Origin: Liolophura sinensis
Lineage: Eukaryota > Mollusca > Polyplacophora > Chitonida > Chitonidae
DNA: 64,000 nucleotides
Assembly (NCBI RefSeq): GCF_032854445.1
Contig: NC_088297.1
Span: 12,447,278-12,511,277, forward strand
Direction of reading: 5' to 3'
Shown one piece after another: positions 23,231-33,984 of this stretch. The notes under the pieces are model-generated. The model was not told the origin of the DNA. It saw nothing but the letters and a program-made list of their open reading frames with translations, and searched no databases. A program made the translations under genes and the position numbers. Positions within the stretch are counted from its first letter, which is position 1, and every line of letters starts with the position of its first letter.

Positions 23231-26200
23231 CAGCCCTCGACATAAGGATAATTATGGTGATCGAGAAATCGATCCCCCGACCTAACGTTCAGGTGATCGG
23301 ACATTTGATCTCCCCCAAATTCTTTGGTAACCGATCGATCCCCTGTATCGATTACGTAGGTTTCGAGAACCAAAATTGTTCCTTGTAATATACAGGTATG
23401 CCGTGAAGTTCATGTACACAATGATATATATGTATGCTCTGCATTATTTAATTTTGTTAGAGGGCTTCCCGTCTGTTTTCAGAAGTAACTAGTCCCAGTC
23501 TCGCTGCAGTCGCTGGTACGCCGTCCATGAAACCCACTGGCAATCGCAGCGAAGTCCGAGTGGTGGGTTTAACTGGCGAATTGATTGGAGCAATGTCTAT
23601 GGTGTTTGACGTACTGATCGTGTAAAAAATGAAGAATTTATCATTGTCACTACTGATCACATTATTGTTGTATTTGTATTAGAAATAAACGTACCCAGTA
23701 CTCCAAGCAGGTAATGAAATAATACAAATCCTGCTCTGGAAGGCATAATGTCTCCAGCACGTTCCCGCGCAAAGCTGACTGCTGCGAGAGGGTCACACGG
23801 GGTGGGTAAGTTTTGAAGTTGCGTAAAGAAATGTCTTTCGAAAAGTAATGATACAACTTGTAAATGTTGCTTGAATATTCTCAATTCACTATTTCTACAA
23901 AACATGACGTGTCCCGATTGCTGCTACCACAGAAAATCAGCGGAACCAAGCATTAAATAATAATGACATTAGTTCGAGTCGAAAACCCCCTACGCTAGCA
24001 TGCTTTTGGACTCGCCCACACTTCCAGTCAATCAGTTACAGGCGGGGAATGCCACGGTGAAATTTAACCACTCAAAATTGAAAGTTTCGTATTCCTAACT
24101 TGTTATGCGATCTGTCTAAAGCAGACTTATGACTACCAGCCTGCGGTATATACGCATAAGTTATAGAACGTAATTATTGAATTTAAATACAAGGATTGAT
24201 TGATGCATGTAGATCATGGCGATGTCTACAAACATTTCACTCACGCCATGTGGATTCGCAGTCAGTATTTTGGCAAGATAGGAGGTGAAGGAGAACATTG
24301 ACTTTTCTACAATGAGGATAAATATGCATGACATATCTACCTGGCGTATCCGTTGCTATACCTATTTTTGCAAAAACTATTTTTCAAATGACTCATATCG
24401 GCCGGAGTTTTCGTTACTTCGCGTTGTTACCGTTTGGAGTTGTAATTGTATGTTAACATACCACGAAAGAACCAATGCTGGCGCAAGTCTTTGAAAAATA
24501 GCCTTCTGTACGTTTGTCTTTAATACAGGCGCAGTTGAATATGTAACAAAACCACACAATCATACTTAAATGGTTTTAATGTAAAAGACATAACATATAA
24601 GACGTTATTGCATTGAAATGCCAGGTCCCCCGAGGTGTATGTCATCACACACACGACTTCGTTACAAACGTTATATATATATATATTATATGCATGTATT
24701 TAAGTTTGCGATAAAAGGTAAAAAAATGAGTTTAAATAAGTAATCAATGTGCAAGAATGATACGACGTCCACACACATTATCATATATATTATACATGTA
24801 TGTTGTAGAAATATTTTAGTTCAAAGCAAAACGTTAAAAATTCAAAACCAAATAAACGAGATCTGCACAAAAGTCATTCTTTCCTGTTGAAGTAATAACG
24901 TGTTGACGTGAAAAGTTCAGCCATGATTATGTAACAGTCAATCAACAAAGTCAGTGCAAGGCAAAGAACTAAATTTAATGGCACCTAGCTAAAGTTTTAC
25001 ACTTTTATGTAGGCGATCTTGTTTTTAATCACTCAGAATCTCCTCTTCGAATTCCATCGGCATTTCCACTGATTCGACATCGCTTATTTCTGAATCATCA
25101 GACACACTGTCTGCGTCACTATCAGTTTCTGAAATATACAGATGACTGTCATCCTCTAACAGAGGATTTCGGCTGGATGAGAATGGAGTGGGCATTATGG
25201 CTGGTCCAGGCTCGCTAGAACCTCCAGATTTGGCGACTTGCTTCGCCTTTCCACTTTTTCTTCTTGGTGTTGACAGATACTGTGACACTGCTCTATCCAC
25301 CAGGCTTGTTTCATACTCGCTGTCCAGTTTTTCGAGCGATGGCAGGTTTATCCTGAGTACAAGCAGGTCATCCAGTGTACCCTTGCTCATGGACGTTCTG
25401 GCATCTGTCAAGGTCCGGCCGCAAACACTGAAACCGCGTTCCACCGTTGCAGAACTCCAAGCAAAACAAAGGCACAATTCTATCAGCAGTAGGATGTTGG
25501 GATACTTAGAGACATAATGCTGAAAGACTGTTTTCCACAGCTGCAAGGGGTTGCGGAATTTTCTGTACTTCGCAGCAACAACGGCCTTCAGCTGTCTGAA
25601 CTCCGATTGGGCCTTTTTCATGTCGTACTCATGATACCCCAGCGGCTCTTGAAAATGCTCACTCAGCTTCTGGATTTTGTCAAGACCAAATGTCTTTTCT
25701 TCGAAGTCCCAGCATCTGTGGTCAGCTATTTGAACAGATGCATAGATTTCTTGTTCAGAGAGGAAAGGAGCAAATCTCGCATCAATAGCTTCAGATATTG
25801 CTGGGATCAGAGTCTCTTTAACTCTCCGGACATTTGCTTTTCCTTGGCGCACAAACTTGATGTCGTAGTCCTGTTTCACAATAGTGCAGTATTTTTCGAC
25901 CTGTCTCTTTTGTTTTTCGTTTAGTTTTTCCTTGAAGGCAAGCGTCGCTGGCAAGTTTGTTGCTTTGGCCGATAGTTTCACACTGTCACTCTCGGCTGTC
26001 CCTTCCGTATCGAACGGCAAGTCTTCTTCAGTTGCCGTCAATTCACGAAGGTTGGTTTTTGCCTCTGAAATCGATTCAATGACGTCTGTTATTAGTGACG
26101 TTGGGGTTTGCAGGACGTATGACATTTGAGCTGTGACCCTCAGGACTTGCATGTAGAAGTTAAGACTGCTGAGATAGGAGTATGACAAGAACTTTCGTAG

Positions 26201-28755
26201 GTATCCACGGAGTTTTGCTACCGTTTCTGTCTTGCACGCGCCTGGTGTTTCTATCATATTTTCACAATACAAGCAGAGGGGCAAAAAGTACCATGGCCTT
26301 GCATGCCCTGTACTTGTGATTTTGAAATCTCGTCCCGTGCGCCTTCGTGAAAGCGACGCAAGTAACGCCCAATGCGATTGCTGTCGCTGTGAATATTCGT
26401 TTGGCTTTGCCACTGTTTCTGAAGTGATAATACATTTGTGTCATGATTTCGTCCACTTCTTCGAACGATTTGTCAGAGGCAAAGGCATCTTTAATGGCCA
26501 ACTCCAGACGATGGTTTGAACAATGTACCACGAGCAGCCACTCTCGTTCAGCCTTCAGTTGGGTACATGCGCCATTATATTTCCCCATGTTTACACTGGC
26601 GCCGTCAGTGCAGATGCTCACCATCAGTTTGTCATGCCTTTCCTTCGGCACCTCACAGGAATCCAAAAATGCCTGATCGTAGGCCTGCTTTAAACTTCGA
26701 GCATCTTCCCCTCCGATCTCGGCCATATCCTGGCACTTTACAAGGAGCTCTACAGTGCATCCGTTCACTGCAATTTTTGCATAGATTAGCTCCTTTTCTG
26801 AACCCGTCTTCCTGGCCTGGGAGCCGTCCATAAGGCCCGAGAAGAAGTTGGAGCGGAGCAGCATTTTTGCAATGTCCTGTCGGAGTATTGCGGCCGTTAT
26901 AGAAACGAACTGGCGACAACATTTGTCAGTGTCTTTTCCGCTTAACAGTTTGATTCCATTCTTGCGCTGTAGCGTAACAAGACTACGAAAGTCAGAAAAC
27001 GGCCTTTCATGCCGGACAATGCAAAGGGCGGTGTTGAATAGGTGCCTATATGCTGTGCTTGAAGTTTGGTCGATAAGAATATCAATGCGGCGTTGACCAG
27101 ATCCACTGGGAGGCCTTAAACAAAAGGGAGAGAAAATCATTTAGAAACTCGAGCTTAAACATTACAAATTATAATCTATATACGATGAACAACACATGCA
27201 CACCAGTGTAACTATATGCATACGGCACCTATATTTTAAATATTTTCGTGATTATATTTAACAAGTTATTATTATATTCTACATTATTACATCAGTGTGT
27301 ATCATTTTCCTATACAGTTACATTTATTTTAAACTTTAAATTTAATGTCTTTAAATGGTACGTACCCTGCCTGTGGAGCACTGCTCGTTGATGCCACGGG
27401 TGATTTGCCAAATCTTTGCTTGGCCCAGTCATGCAGTCCACCAGGTTTGATATGACGAGATAAGTTTCCTCGGTGGACGCACTCAACACCGTCTGCCAGG
27501 TTCACAATGCCATTAAACGCTGCACCTTTCACATTTCGCCTTGCCGCCTCTGCCCTGATAGCTGCCAAGTTGTCCGCACATATTTTGCACTGCAGTTTAG
27601 TGATATTACCATCACTGTCAGTTGCCAAAACTCTGAACTCTTCCTTGAAAGGCCACTTTTCGAAGGTTTTTTGATGGACAGTCTCTGGCTTTTTGGTAGC
27701 CATCAAAACATATTTATACACAAATAACGATTAAAATCTAAGCAATATTCGTCAGCTCCTCAAAAGATTCTGCTCGACGTAGCGCCAATATTCCGCTCTG
27801 GACTGTGACAAACATCTACAGCGCGGCGCCTCTGTCAATATTCTAATTAGCAGTTAAAACGATTGGCTATTATTTCTGGCGACCGTTGACCCAACGGTGG
27901 AATGCCATGGACTTTAACCTTGTTTTGATTACCTTGTTTTGCGATCGAGTAAACGGACACATGTACACATATATTGCATTCTATTAATACATACATGTAC
28001 ATTGTCTTTCCAGCAGAACCGATATCAATAGAATAAGAGATGGACAGATATGAATATGAAGACAAAAACTTAGCTGGCATTGTTTTAATCGCCTGAAAGA
28101 GACGCGGCACCAGATTTCTAGACAGCAGCAGAACAAGGGACCTTTGAGTTTAGGTTTGCAAGCCAATTCAAGCAAAATAATCCATGCAATGCATTTTAAG
28201 ATTGGCATTGTGATATATGATACAAGTACGTATTCTCTTCAAAGTTTTCATTGACAGTTATGAAATTCCTAGATCGAAGTACAACAGACGCGTATTGGAA
28301 CAACCTCACCACCCCTTTAGTTTCCAATAATTGGAATCGTCCAGATCACAGCATATGCATGCCTGTCAGTGTTGTTGGACCCTAAACTTCTGGTTGGTAA
28401 AGATACATGGGTATCAGTGAACGTTAAACTACACCTTCTGTGCGCCGCGCTTGGACAGTGACCCAATTAACTGTTTTATTTTTGTGATGACCAAATGTCT
28501 TTTGCGTCCTGACCCACGGCTCATAGCACATGCATGCATTTCCCTTCGCGCCGCACTGCGACAAGCTCCCCTTTGACTGAGCGGTTGCATTTTCGGCAGC
28601 GGCAGACACTACGTACACGTTCACTCCTAATCTGCCGAAATTATTTATCGGTCCCCTGTGGCTTTTATGGTAACCGACGTTTCGGTCCCCCTTTTTTCGA
28701 ATGAGGTGATCGACACGTGATCGGTCGGTTCGATCTCCTCTTATGTCGAGGGCTG
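23231..28755 (-). mobile_element. hAT DNA transposon inside the LINE
   Basis: 5,525 bp, with 16-bp perfect terminal inverted repeats CAGCCCTCGACATAAG and imperfect subterminal similarity. Direct repeat GAAGTA flanks it (23225-23230, 28756-28761). It carries a BED-finger and transposase gene on the minus strand (25025-27721). The remaining ~1.8 kb (23290-25020) and ~1 kb (27730-28750) have no ORF I can support. Confidence 0.85.
25025..27721 (-). pseudogene. hAT transposase, two exons, one frameshift (ZNF862-like group)
   Basis: Exon 1 (about 27369-27721) begins MATKKPETVHQK and holds a BED-type zinc finger: C-K-I-C-A-D ... LSRHIKPGGLHDW. Donor G|GTACGT. Exon 2 starts near 27118 after TTTAAG and contains CTDGASVNMG (first catalytic Asp) and VVHCSNHRLELA (the hAT C-x2-H motif). 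Reading frame then changes by one near 26270-26300, between FAPLL and CENMIET. The C-terminal part has ATVERGFSVCGRTLTDAR, the hAT dimerisation region, then an acidic tail. One frameshift makes it probably inactive. The family is close to host ZNF862-type genes, but the flanking TIRs show it is a transposon copy. Confidence 0.8.
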
Positions 28756-28761
28756 GAAGTA

Positions 28762-29510
28762 ACAAAATCATACAACACATTAATATTGCTTACAGAATCC
28801 TTAACATGCTGGGAACAGAGGCAGTGATCTAACCACGAGGTGGTCAGGTGGGCATCACTGACATAAGTAAACGTAAATTGCGGGAGAAGATTTAAGTCAT
28901 AATTATATAGTCCTGAGTCAGTACAGAAATCTTTCAGCTCTTTTCCAAATGAAGCATTTGGGTCTGCATTCCAGTCTCCCATGACCACAACGTTGGGAAT
29001 GTCAGATTCTTCAATAATAGACTTTATCTTAGCTAGATAATCATTAAATATGTCAATATTATCTGTACAATCCGTAGGCATGTATATATTAATTATCAAT
29101 AGTTTACTTGAGTCAGACTCTAAACGAAGGCCAAGCAGCCTATTGTCATGGAAGTCAACAATACTAGCCAAGCTTCCCAGCGACTTTTTCCAGAGGACAG
29201 CAATACCACCAAAGGGACGCCCAGGAGTTAGAAGGGTTTCGTCAATGGACGAGACACCATAGCCACAAAAGTCATTGTGTATGGCATTCAGTAAATCATG
29301 TTCCGAGTTTCTGAGCCAAGTTTCTTGAAGAACACATACATCACTAAGGTCACATAGTTGTTTAACTTCCTGTATAGAGGTCTTAAGTGACCTACAGTTG
29401 AAAGAGGTTACAGTTAATGACATGTTGAAAGTTAAATTGAGATAAGGCACAAGCAGAAATAAATAAATACCATAACTGGGACGCAAAAAAGTACATTCAC
29501 TAATAGTCAT
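28762..29510 (-). pseudogene. LINE ORF2 N-terminal part: APE endonuclease
   Basis: Shows the exonuclease-endonuclease-phosphatase order: FNCRSLK near the start, VLQETW (catalytic Glu), NIYMPT and VVMGDWNADP. It is cut by the hAT inside the last block. The remaining S-D-H-x-P motif lies on the other side of the insertion, at about 23210-23224. Confidence 0.85.
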
Positions 29511-30852
29511 TCTGTAACATCACATGGTCACGTGCATATCGCTGTGTAGAACCGTTGGTGGTGTAATGGTCACCTTCCCTAAATCTTCGCTTGGACCATG
29601 TTGCATCCGAGTCGCGGCGGTTATAGAATTTTCGAACCAGTACTTCATCGGGCCAAAAGCTAGAACGTAATAACATATTCGAAACTTTACCCGTTACTCG
29701 TATCCAAAACGATGCATATGTGTCATATTTAGTATCCAGCCTCTTACATTCAACGTTAACACCTGAGTTATCCTTAACATATTGGATTACGTCATTAGAA
29801 GTGGTTGTTGGCTCCAATCTGGTAATAAAGATTTCCACAGGGGGATAGGTTCGCAAACCTCGCAATTCATGTTTTTTGTTTGGTCGGGGTTTGTTTCTAA
29901 TCACTGTTGTGAAATCGTTTCCAGCATACTCCAGAGTTGTACGGCTAGGATGTGATCCTTCAGTTGATAGCACAGCAGCGTAAGATTTATCCATTGATTG
30001 GTCTACACAGGAAGCCTCATTTGGAGCAGTGTTGTTAGTTATATCTGACAAAGGGACTGTTTTGCTTTTATTAGCAAACGGACTGTCACCAACAACATTG
30101 CACTCGTTGATGCGAGTAGACTGAGATAATTCAGTATCATCCTTAGAGGAGGCGCACTCACCGACACTGGTAATAGATTTCTCTAGGAATCGAGTTTTTC
30201 TATTTGTAGGTGGACTAGCACATTTGCTGTCCAAGCGGTCCAACTTTTTTTGAACATTGATCTGTGTTGAGTTTAGATCATCCATTTTGCTAACAATGTC
30301 ATTCATCTGGAGCTTAACTCCTGCCAATTCACGTAAGAGAGAGGAAACATCAATATGATTTGTTGACACGGGAGGTAACTTGCTCAGTTGCCGAGCCACA
30401 AAGCATGGAATATCACTGGGTTCCAATTCGTGAAGCATTTTGCATATATCCTGAAGAGAGTTCACCTTTCTGTTCGGACCTGATCTCTTGCGAATTTTAT
30501 TTGTCACAAGGTTTCCGCAGCACTTATACAAGATATCCTTTGCATTTTGAATTTCAGTATCACTATACACATCGTCACATAACTTCACCAGCGTGTCAAT
30601 TGGTAAGACATCCAGCTTATCCGACAAGTAGCATAGTAGCTCGTTAATTATAGGCTGGGAACGATAATCGGCCTGAACATCCACAGAATTGGAGTCAGTA
30701 TTGGAGTCATTGTCAATTTCAGCCGAACACGTAGCAGTATCAGCCATATGTAGTATATCCCGGTTATTGCAAGCTACGCGAGAAAGCCCGTAGAGAGCCT
30801 CACTGAAGATTGTATGCCATCTAAAGACTGTCACCAAGTATGGCGGCCACAA
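29500..30852 (-). CDS. LINE ORF1 protein
   Basis: 450 codons, open. It has an acidic, Asp/Asn/Ser-rich N-terminal part (residues ~35-65), a helical central part with heptad-like LLRELAGVKLQMNDIVSKMD (~200-220) and a C-terminal basic region with VRKFYNRR and WSKRRFREGD. A role as RNA-binding chaperone is expected from its position before the endonuclease ORF. I do not recognise a named domain. The 3' end overlaps the start of ORF2 at about 29500-29510. Confidence 0.7.
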   Translation of the reverse strand: MWPPYLVTVFRWHTIFSEALYGLSRVACNNRDILHMADTATCSAEIDNDSNTDSNSVDVQADYRSQPIINELLCYLSDKLDVLPIDTLVKLCDDVYSDTEIQNAKDILYKCCGNLVTNKIRKRSGPNRKVNSLQDICKMLHELEPSDIPCFVARQLSKLPPVSTNHIDVSSLLRELAGVKLQMNDIVSKMDDLNSTQINVQKKLDRLDSKCASPPTNRKTRFLEKSITSVGECASSKDDTELSQSTRINECNVVGDSPFANKSKTVPLSDITNNTAPNEASCVDQSMDKSYAAVLSTEGSHPSRTTLEYAGNDFTTVIRNKPRPNKKHELRGLRTYPPVEIFITRLEPTTTSNDVIQYVKDNSGVNVECKRLDTKYDTYASFWIRVTGKVSNMLLRSSFWPDEVLVRKFYNRRDSDATWSKRRFREGDHYTTNGSTQRYARDHVMLQNDY

Positions 30853-31269
30853 GTTTGTCCACTGAACTGAGATTGCTCGTCAAGATCCACAGAAATTGAT
30901 CAAACTAGAGTCGTGTGATGGAATGGATGAGAGAGAGCTGATTTGCCATACCTTCATGTATGCCCACAACAAGTCTTGGCACAAAACACAACACTGATCC
31001 ACAGAAAACCTTGGAATTTGTCGCCACGAAGTGAAGGTAAAACCAAACAGCTGTGAGGCTCTCGAGGGTTATCCATGAGAAAGGTTTGTATTATAATGTG
31101 TTATAATAAAGACCGCATATTTTGACAAATAGAGTAAATTTTTTTTTCTTTTTTCATTTTGAAATTTCAGTTTAATTTTCTATCATCTGTATCGATCAAT
31201 TATACTGCTGCTTTAATATACAGAACCTGTTGAGTATACATGACACGTCTGAGTAAAAGTCAGACTTAC

Positions 31270-31322
31270 CTGGTGACGACACCCGCCTTGATTACTATAG
31301 CCTTGATTCTGGGATCGACCAT
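31270..31322 (-). pseudogene. TBCA: TBCA first coding exon, left-arm copy
   Basis: 53 nt from ATG to a perfect CAG|GTAAGT donor, encoding MVDPRIKAIVIKAGVVTR (the last codon is split). Tubulin-specific chaperone A starts with the pattern M-x-D-P-R-V/I-R/K-x3-I-K-x-G-V-V-x-R, and I recall its first exon ending at the same point. No further TBCA exon is seen. Upstream on this strand come an AG acceptor just before the ATG and a 5'UTR-like exon. Confidence 0.8.
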
Positions 31323-31859
31323 GGCTGTAAGGAATCAGTGACAAATCCGAACGTTATCTGAAGACGCCGCGTTTGGGCTTACTCTTCAGGAGATGCACTT
31401 ACAATTTCTGCTTTTCTGACTGCTGTTGTAGAGATGAAAGTGGCTTCTGCAAGATGGCAACAGGTGCGAACAGCAGACGTTCATGATAAGACCGGAAGTA
31501 CAGTAACAACAGACGGAGCAGTTACCTCCCGTATTCCATATTATACTGATAGAGTAAAGCGTCAGCGGGGCCCCCTGCATCCACACGTGAAGAAATACAT
31601 ATACATGGGAAATGAAAACCATTACTGAAAACAGAGCTAAAGAAATACTGATTTCTGATAACGTTTGTTTCACCCATAGAGTACATATAAAAATGTACTT
31701 GTTTGGGTGTTTATTAAGTCTCAGATTAAGGCAGTCTATCTTAATCCCAGATTGAACTCACTTGAACTCTTTGATAATTCCTGGTACAAATTATCCAGTT
31801 TCTGAGTTAAGAAAACAAGTTTTTAGAACTGTAATCTATATGTTAATCTACTACATGTA

Positions 31860-31993
31860 TATGACATGTGACCCAGGAACCTCTCCACACTGGGGTCGCT
31901 GTGAGTCCAGTTCATGCTGGCTTCCTTTCGTGCCGTACATGGGAAGGTCTTCCAGCAACCTGCCCATGGTTGTGGGTGTCCTCTGGGCTATGC
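31860..31993 (+). mobile_element. SINE, cut at the inner end of the left arm
   Basis: Body of the tRNA-derived SINE (gtgacccaggaacctc, ggtcgctgtgagtcc, gctggcttcctttcgtgccg). Its 3' half is missing: homology to the complete mate at 37495-37695 stops at 'gggctatgca' where a (GATA)n tract begins. This is the inner breakpoint of the left arm. Confidence 0.8.
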
Positions 31994-32156
31994 ATAGATA
32001 GGTAGATAGATAGACTATCCCTTAACAAACAGGTAAAGACATGACCAACACAAAAGACCAGGGTAGTCAACCTTTTATTTTTTTTCGAACTCGAACAGTG
32101 AACACATCAACGAATGAACGAATAAATGCATGCTGTAAGTGTCCATTATTTTGTTG

Positions 32157-33387
32157 TCACGGTGAGATATGTCTCGTTATGACGATTGAATCACCAATAT
32201 GAAAGTCCCGACACTGGTCAATGTTTATAACGCGCACCACCCTAGTCATCTCCCTGTAAAAAACACACATAGGTAAAAAAAAACGAGAATGAATGAAGGG
32301 AGAGGGAAAAACAAAAGAAAGAAAACAAAACAAAAAAACAAAAAAACAAAAAGCGGGTAAGGGTGGTGCGGTTAAAAAAACACACTCACTCGGTCATCGT
32401 CTGGGTGGCCTGGGTAGCCTGGTTGGGCTGGGTGGCTTGGTTGTTAGGTAGGATTGTAGGCTGCTCGTCAGGTGCGGAGAGGTTGTTGGCTGTCATCAAA
32501 TACTCCACGTACATCTGGGCGAATGCCGGGTTCGATTTGTTGATCGGCGTCTCATTTAAAAACTGCCACAGTTGGTCTTTCACACTCTTCTCCACAGCCC
32601 ACGGGAGGGAGGCTGCCTTACGGGCCTGGCGCATGAACTTGACCAACACAGTTCCCTCCTTCAGGTAACGCATACGGGCCTCGTCCACGATACTCAGGGC
32701 CAGCTCTCGGTTCTCCAGCAAGGGAGGTCGGGAGGAGATGGATCACTCGTGGTGTTGGTGGAGGAGGTGGGGTTGGAGAGCTACATCGTAAGCTTGCCAC
32801 AGTAAGGCTGTTAGCGCCGTCTCAAGCTCTGGGTTTAACGGCTCCGCCTTTTCCACCTTTTCCACTGGTATGTCGGGGATGCTGGGGGTTGCAGTAGCAG
32901 GGGTAGTCGCATCATCAGCAGTCTCCTCATCAGCAGCAGTCACAGCAGCCGTCACAGCAGCGGTCAAAGCAGCACTCATAGCAGCATTCACCTCCCCAGT
33001 CCCTCCAGTCTCTCCAGTCTCTCCAGTCTTCCCCTCCTCCTCCTCCGTCTCCATCATCTCCATCATCTCCATCTCCGGCTCTTGGGGGTCTTGGGGCTCG
33101 GTTGTTGTTCGGCTATGGTGGATAGCCGGGCAGGTACAGACGCTGAGCGTTTCATCCTGATGGCAGCATGCAGGGGGTTCACGGTCGTGGAGCGTTTCAT
33201 CTCGGCAGGCAGGTAGGCAGGCAGGTACAGGTACAGGTAGGTAGTGTAGCAGTCTCTTCTCTTCTGTTCTCTTCTCTCTCGGCAGGTTGGTAGGTCGGGT
33301 CGTCAGCAGGCACGCAGGCAGGCAGGCCGGTAGAGCGTCAGGTGAGTCTGAGGCTGCCGGTGGGGGGGGGGGGGGATTGATTTGCAC
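32157..33387 (-). CDS. Unidentified spliced gene in the spacer between the arms
   Basis: Minus strand. The first ORF (33387-32743) has a Pro-rich start (about position 3), an acidic Glu/Met/Thr tract, alternating Ala/Thr repeats, then ETALTALLWQAYD. A TGA follows at 32743-32745, and the same frame continues from 32721 with RELALSIVDEARMRYLKEG and KSVKDQLWQFLNETP. A 72-nt stretch with pyrimidine-rich 3' end (about 32716-32787) has GT...AG ends in phase and would remove the stop. A second intron is clear: donor A|GTGAGT at 32389, long pyrimidine tract, TTTTTTACAG at 32254. The last exon is 32157-32253, ending HISP then TGA, with AATAAA about 80 nt further (32075-32080). I do not recognise the product. 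It may be an element gene or a captured host gene. Confidence 0.5.
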
Positions 33388-33984
33388 TGGCGCTTTTCCG
33401 GCCCAAAGGGCCGATGCGCGCCCAAAAACTTGGCGTTATTGAAAGTGCTTTTAACCTGGATTGAGTATATTATTTAGAACAAAAAGAAGTAATTTCAATA
33501 CTAGTGCTATGGACATTGTAGCTTGCAACATTTGTAGCATTATAGCCGACGAATTTTGGGCTTGATGACTAAAAGAAAAAAAACAAGTGTTTGTAAAGGG
33601 TCATTATTCGCTATGATGACCATTACTTAATGTAGTTATACAATCCATATTTACAGTACAAGAGGGGCAGGTACATGGGTTAAAGAGATTTTTTGGAAAA
33701 GGTGGGCGTTAGAACACTCAAGATGTTATAACATATACGGAACACAGGGTATAGTGTAGGAAGAGCTGAACAGTATACATAGATAATACCTGGACAAAAA
33801 CAGTAGAAGCGTCAGCTCGTATCAGTTCTGTATGGGTAAAAAAACGACAACCACTATAAAAGCGACAGATCCAACCGATCCAACCATGTTAACACTAAAA
33901 ATATACCTTCATATAATTAATAATACTCAGGCAAATTATATTTATACAGTCACATGAGTGTTATATTCTGTATACTACGGATTA
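33388..33984. other. Likely LINE 3' UTR, no gene
   Basis: No ORF supported. It lies immediately downstream (minus strand) of the RNase H LINE ORF. A 'ggcccaaagggcc' palindrome lies near 33399-33411 and a G-run near 33361. I could not define the LINE's 3' end. Confidence 0.45.

Larger units (their letters stand above)
20949..31073 (-). mobile_element. APE-type LINE (CR1/L2-like) inserted in left arm, split by hAT
   Basis: Flanked by direct repeat CATGA (20944-20948, 31074-31078). The empty site survives in the right arm (about 38495, gcatgagaaagg). The 3' end is at left with a (TATC)n tail. ORF1 is 29500-30852 and the endonuclease 28762-29510. Endonuclease end and reverse transcriptase run 23224 down to 21104 in three frames. 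Without the 5,525-bp hAT it is about 4.6 kb. Two frameshifts in the RT make it inactive. Confidence 0.85.

Noticed and set aside
25188-25924. Plus-strand ORFs of 109-135 codons
   Set aside because: Antisense shadows of the hAT transposase.
32870-33160. Plus-strand Val/Ser-rich ORF
   Set aside because: Shadow of the low-complexity part of the minus-strand spacer gene.
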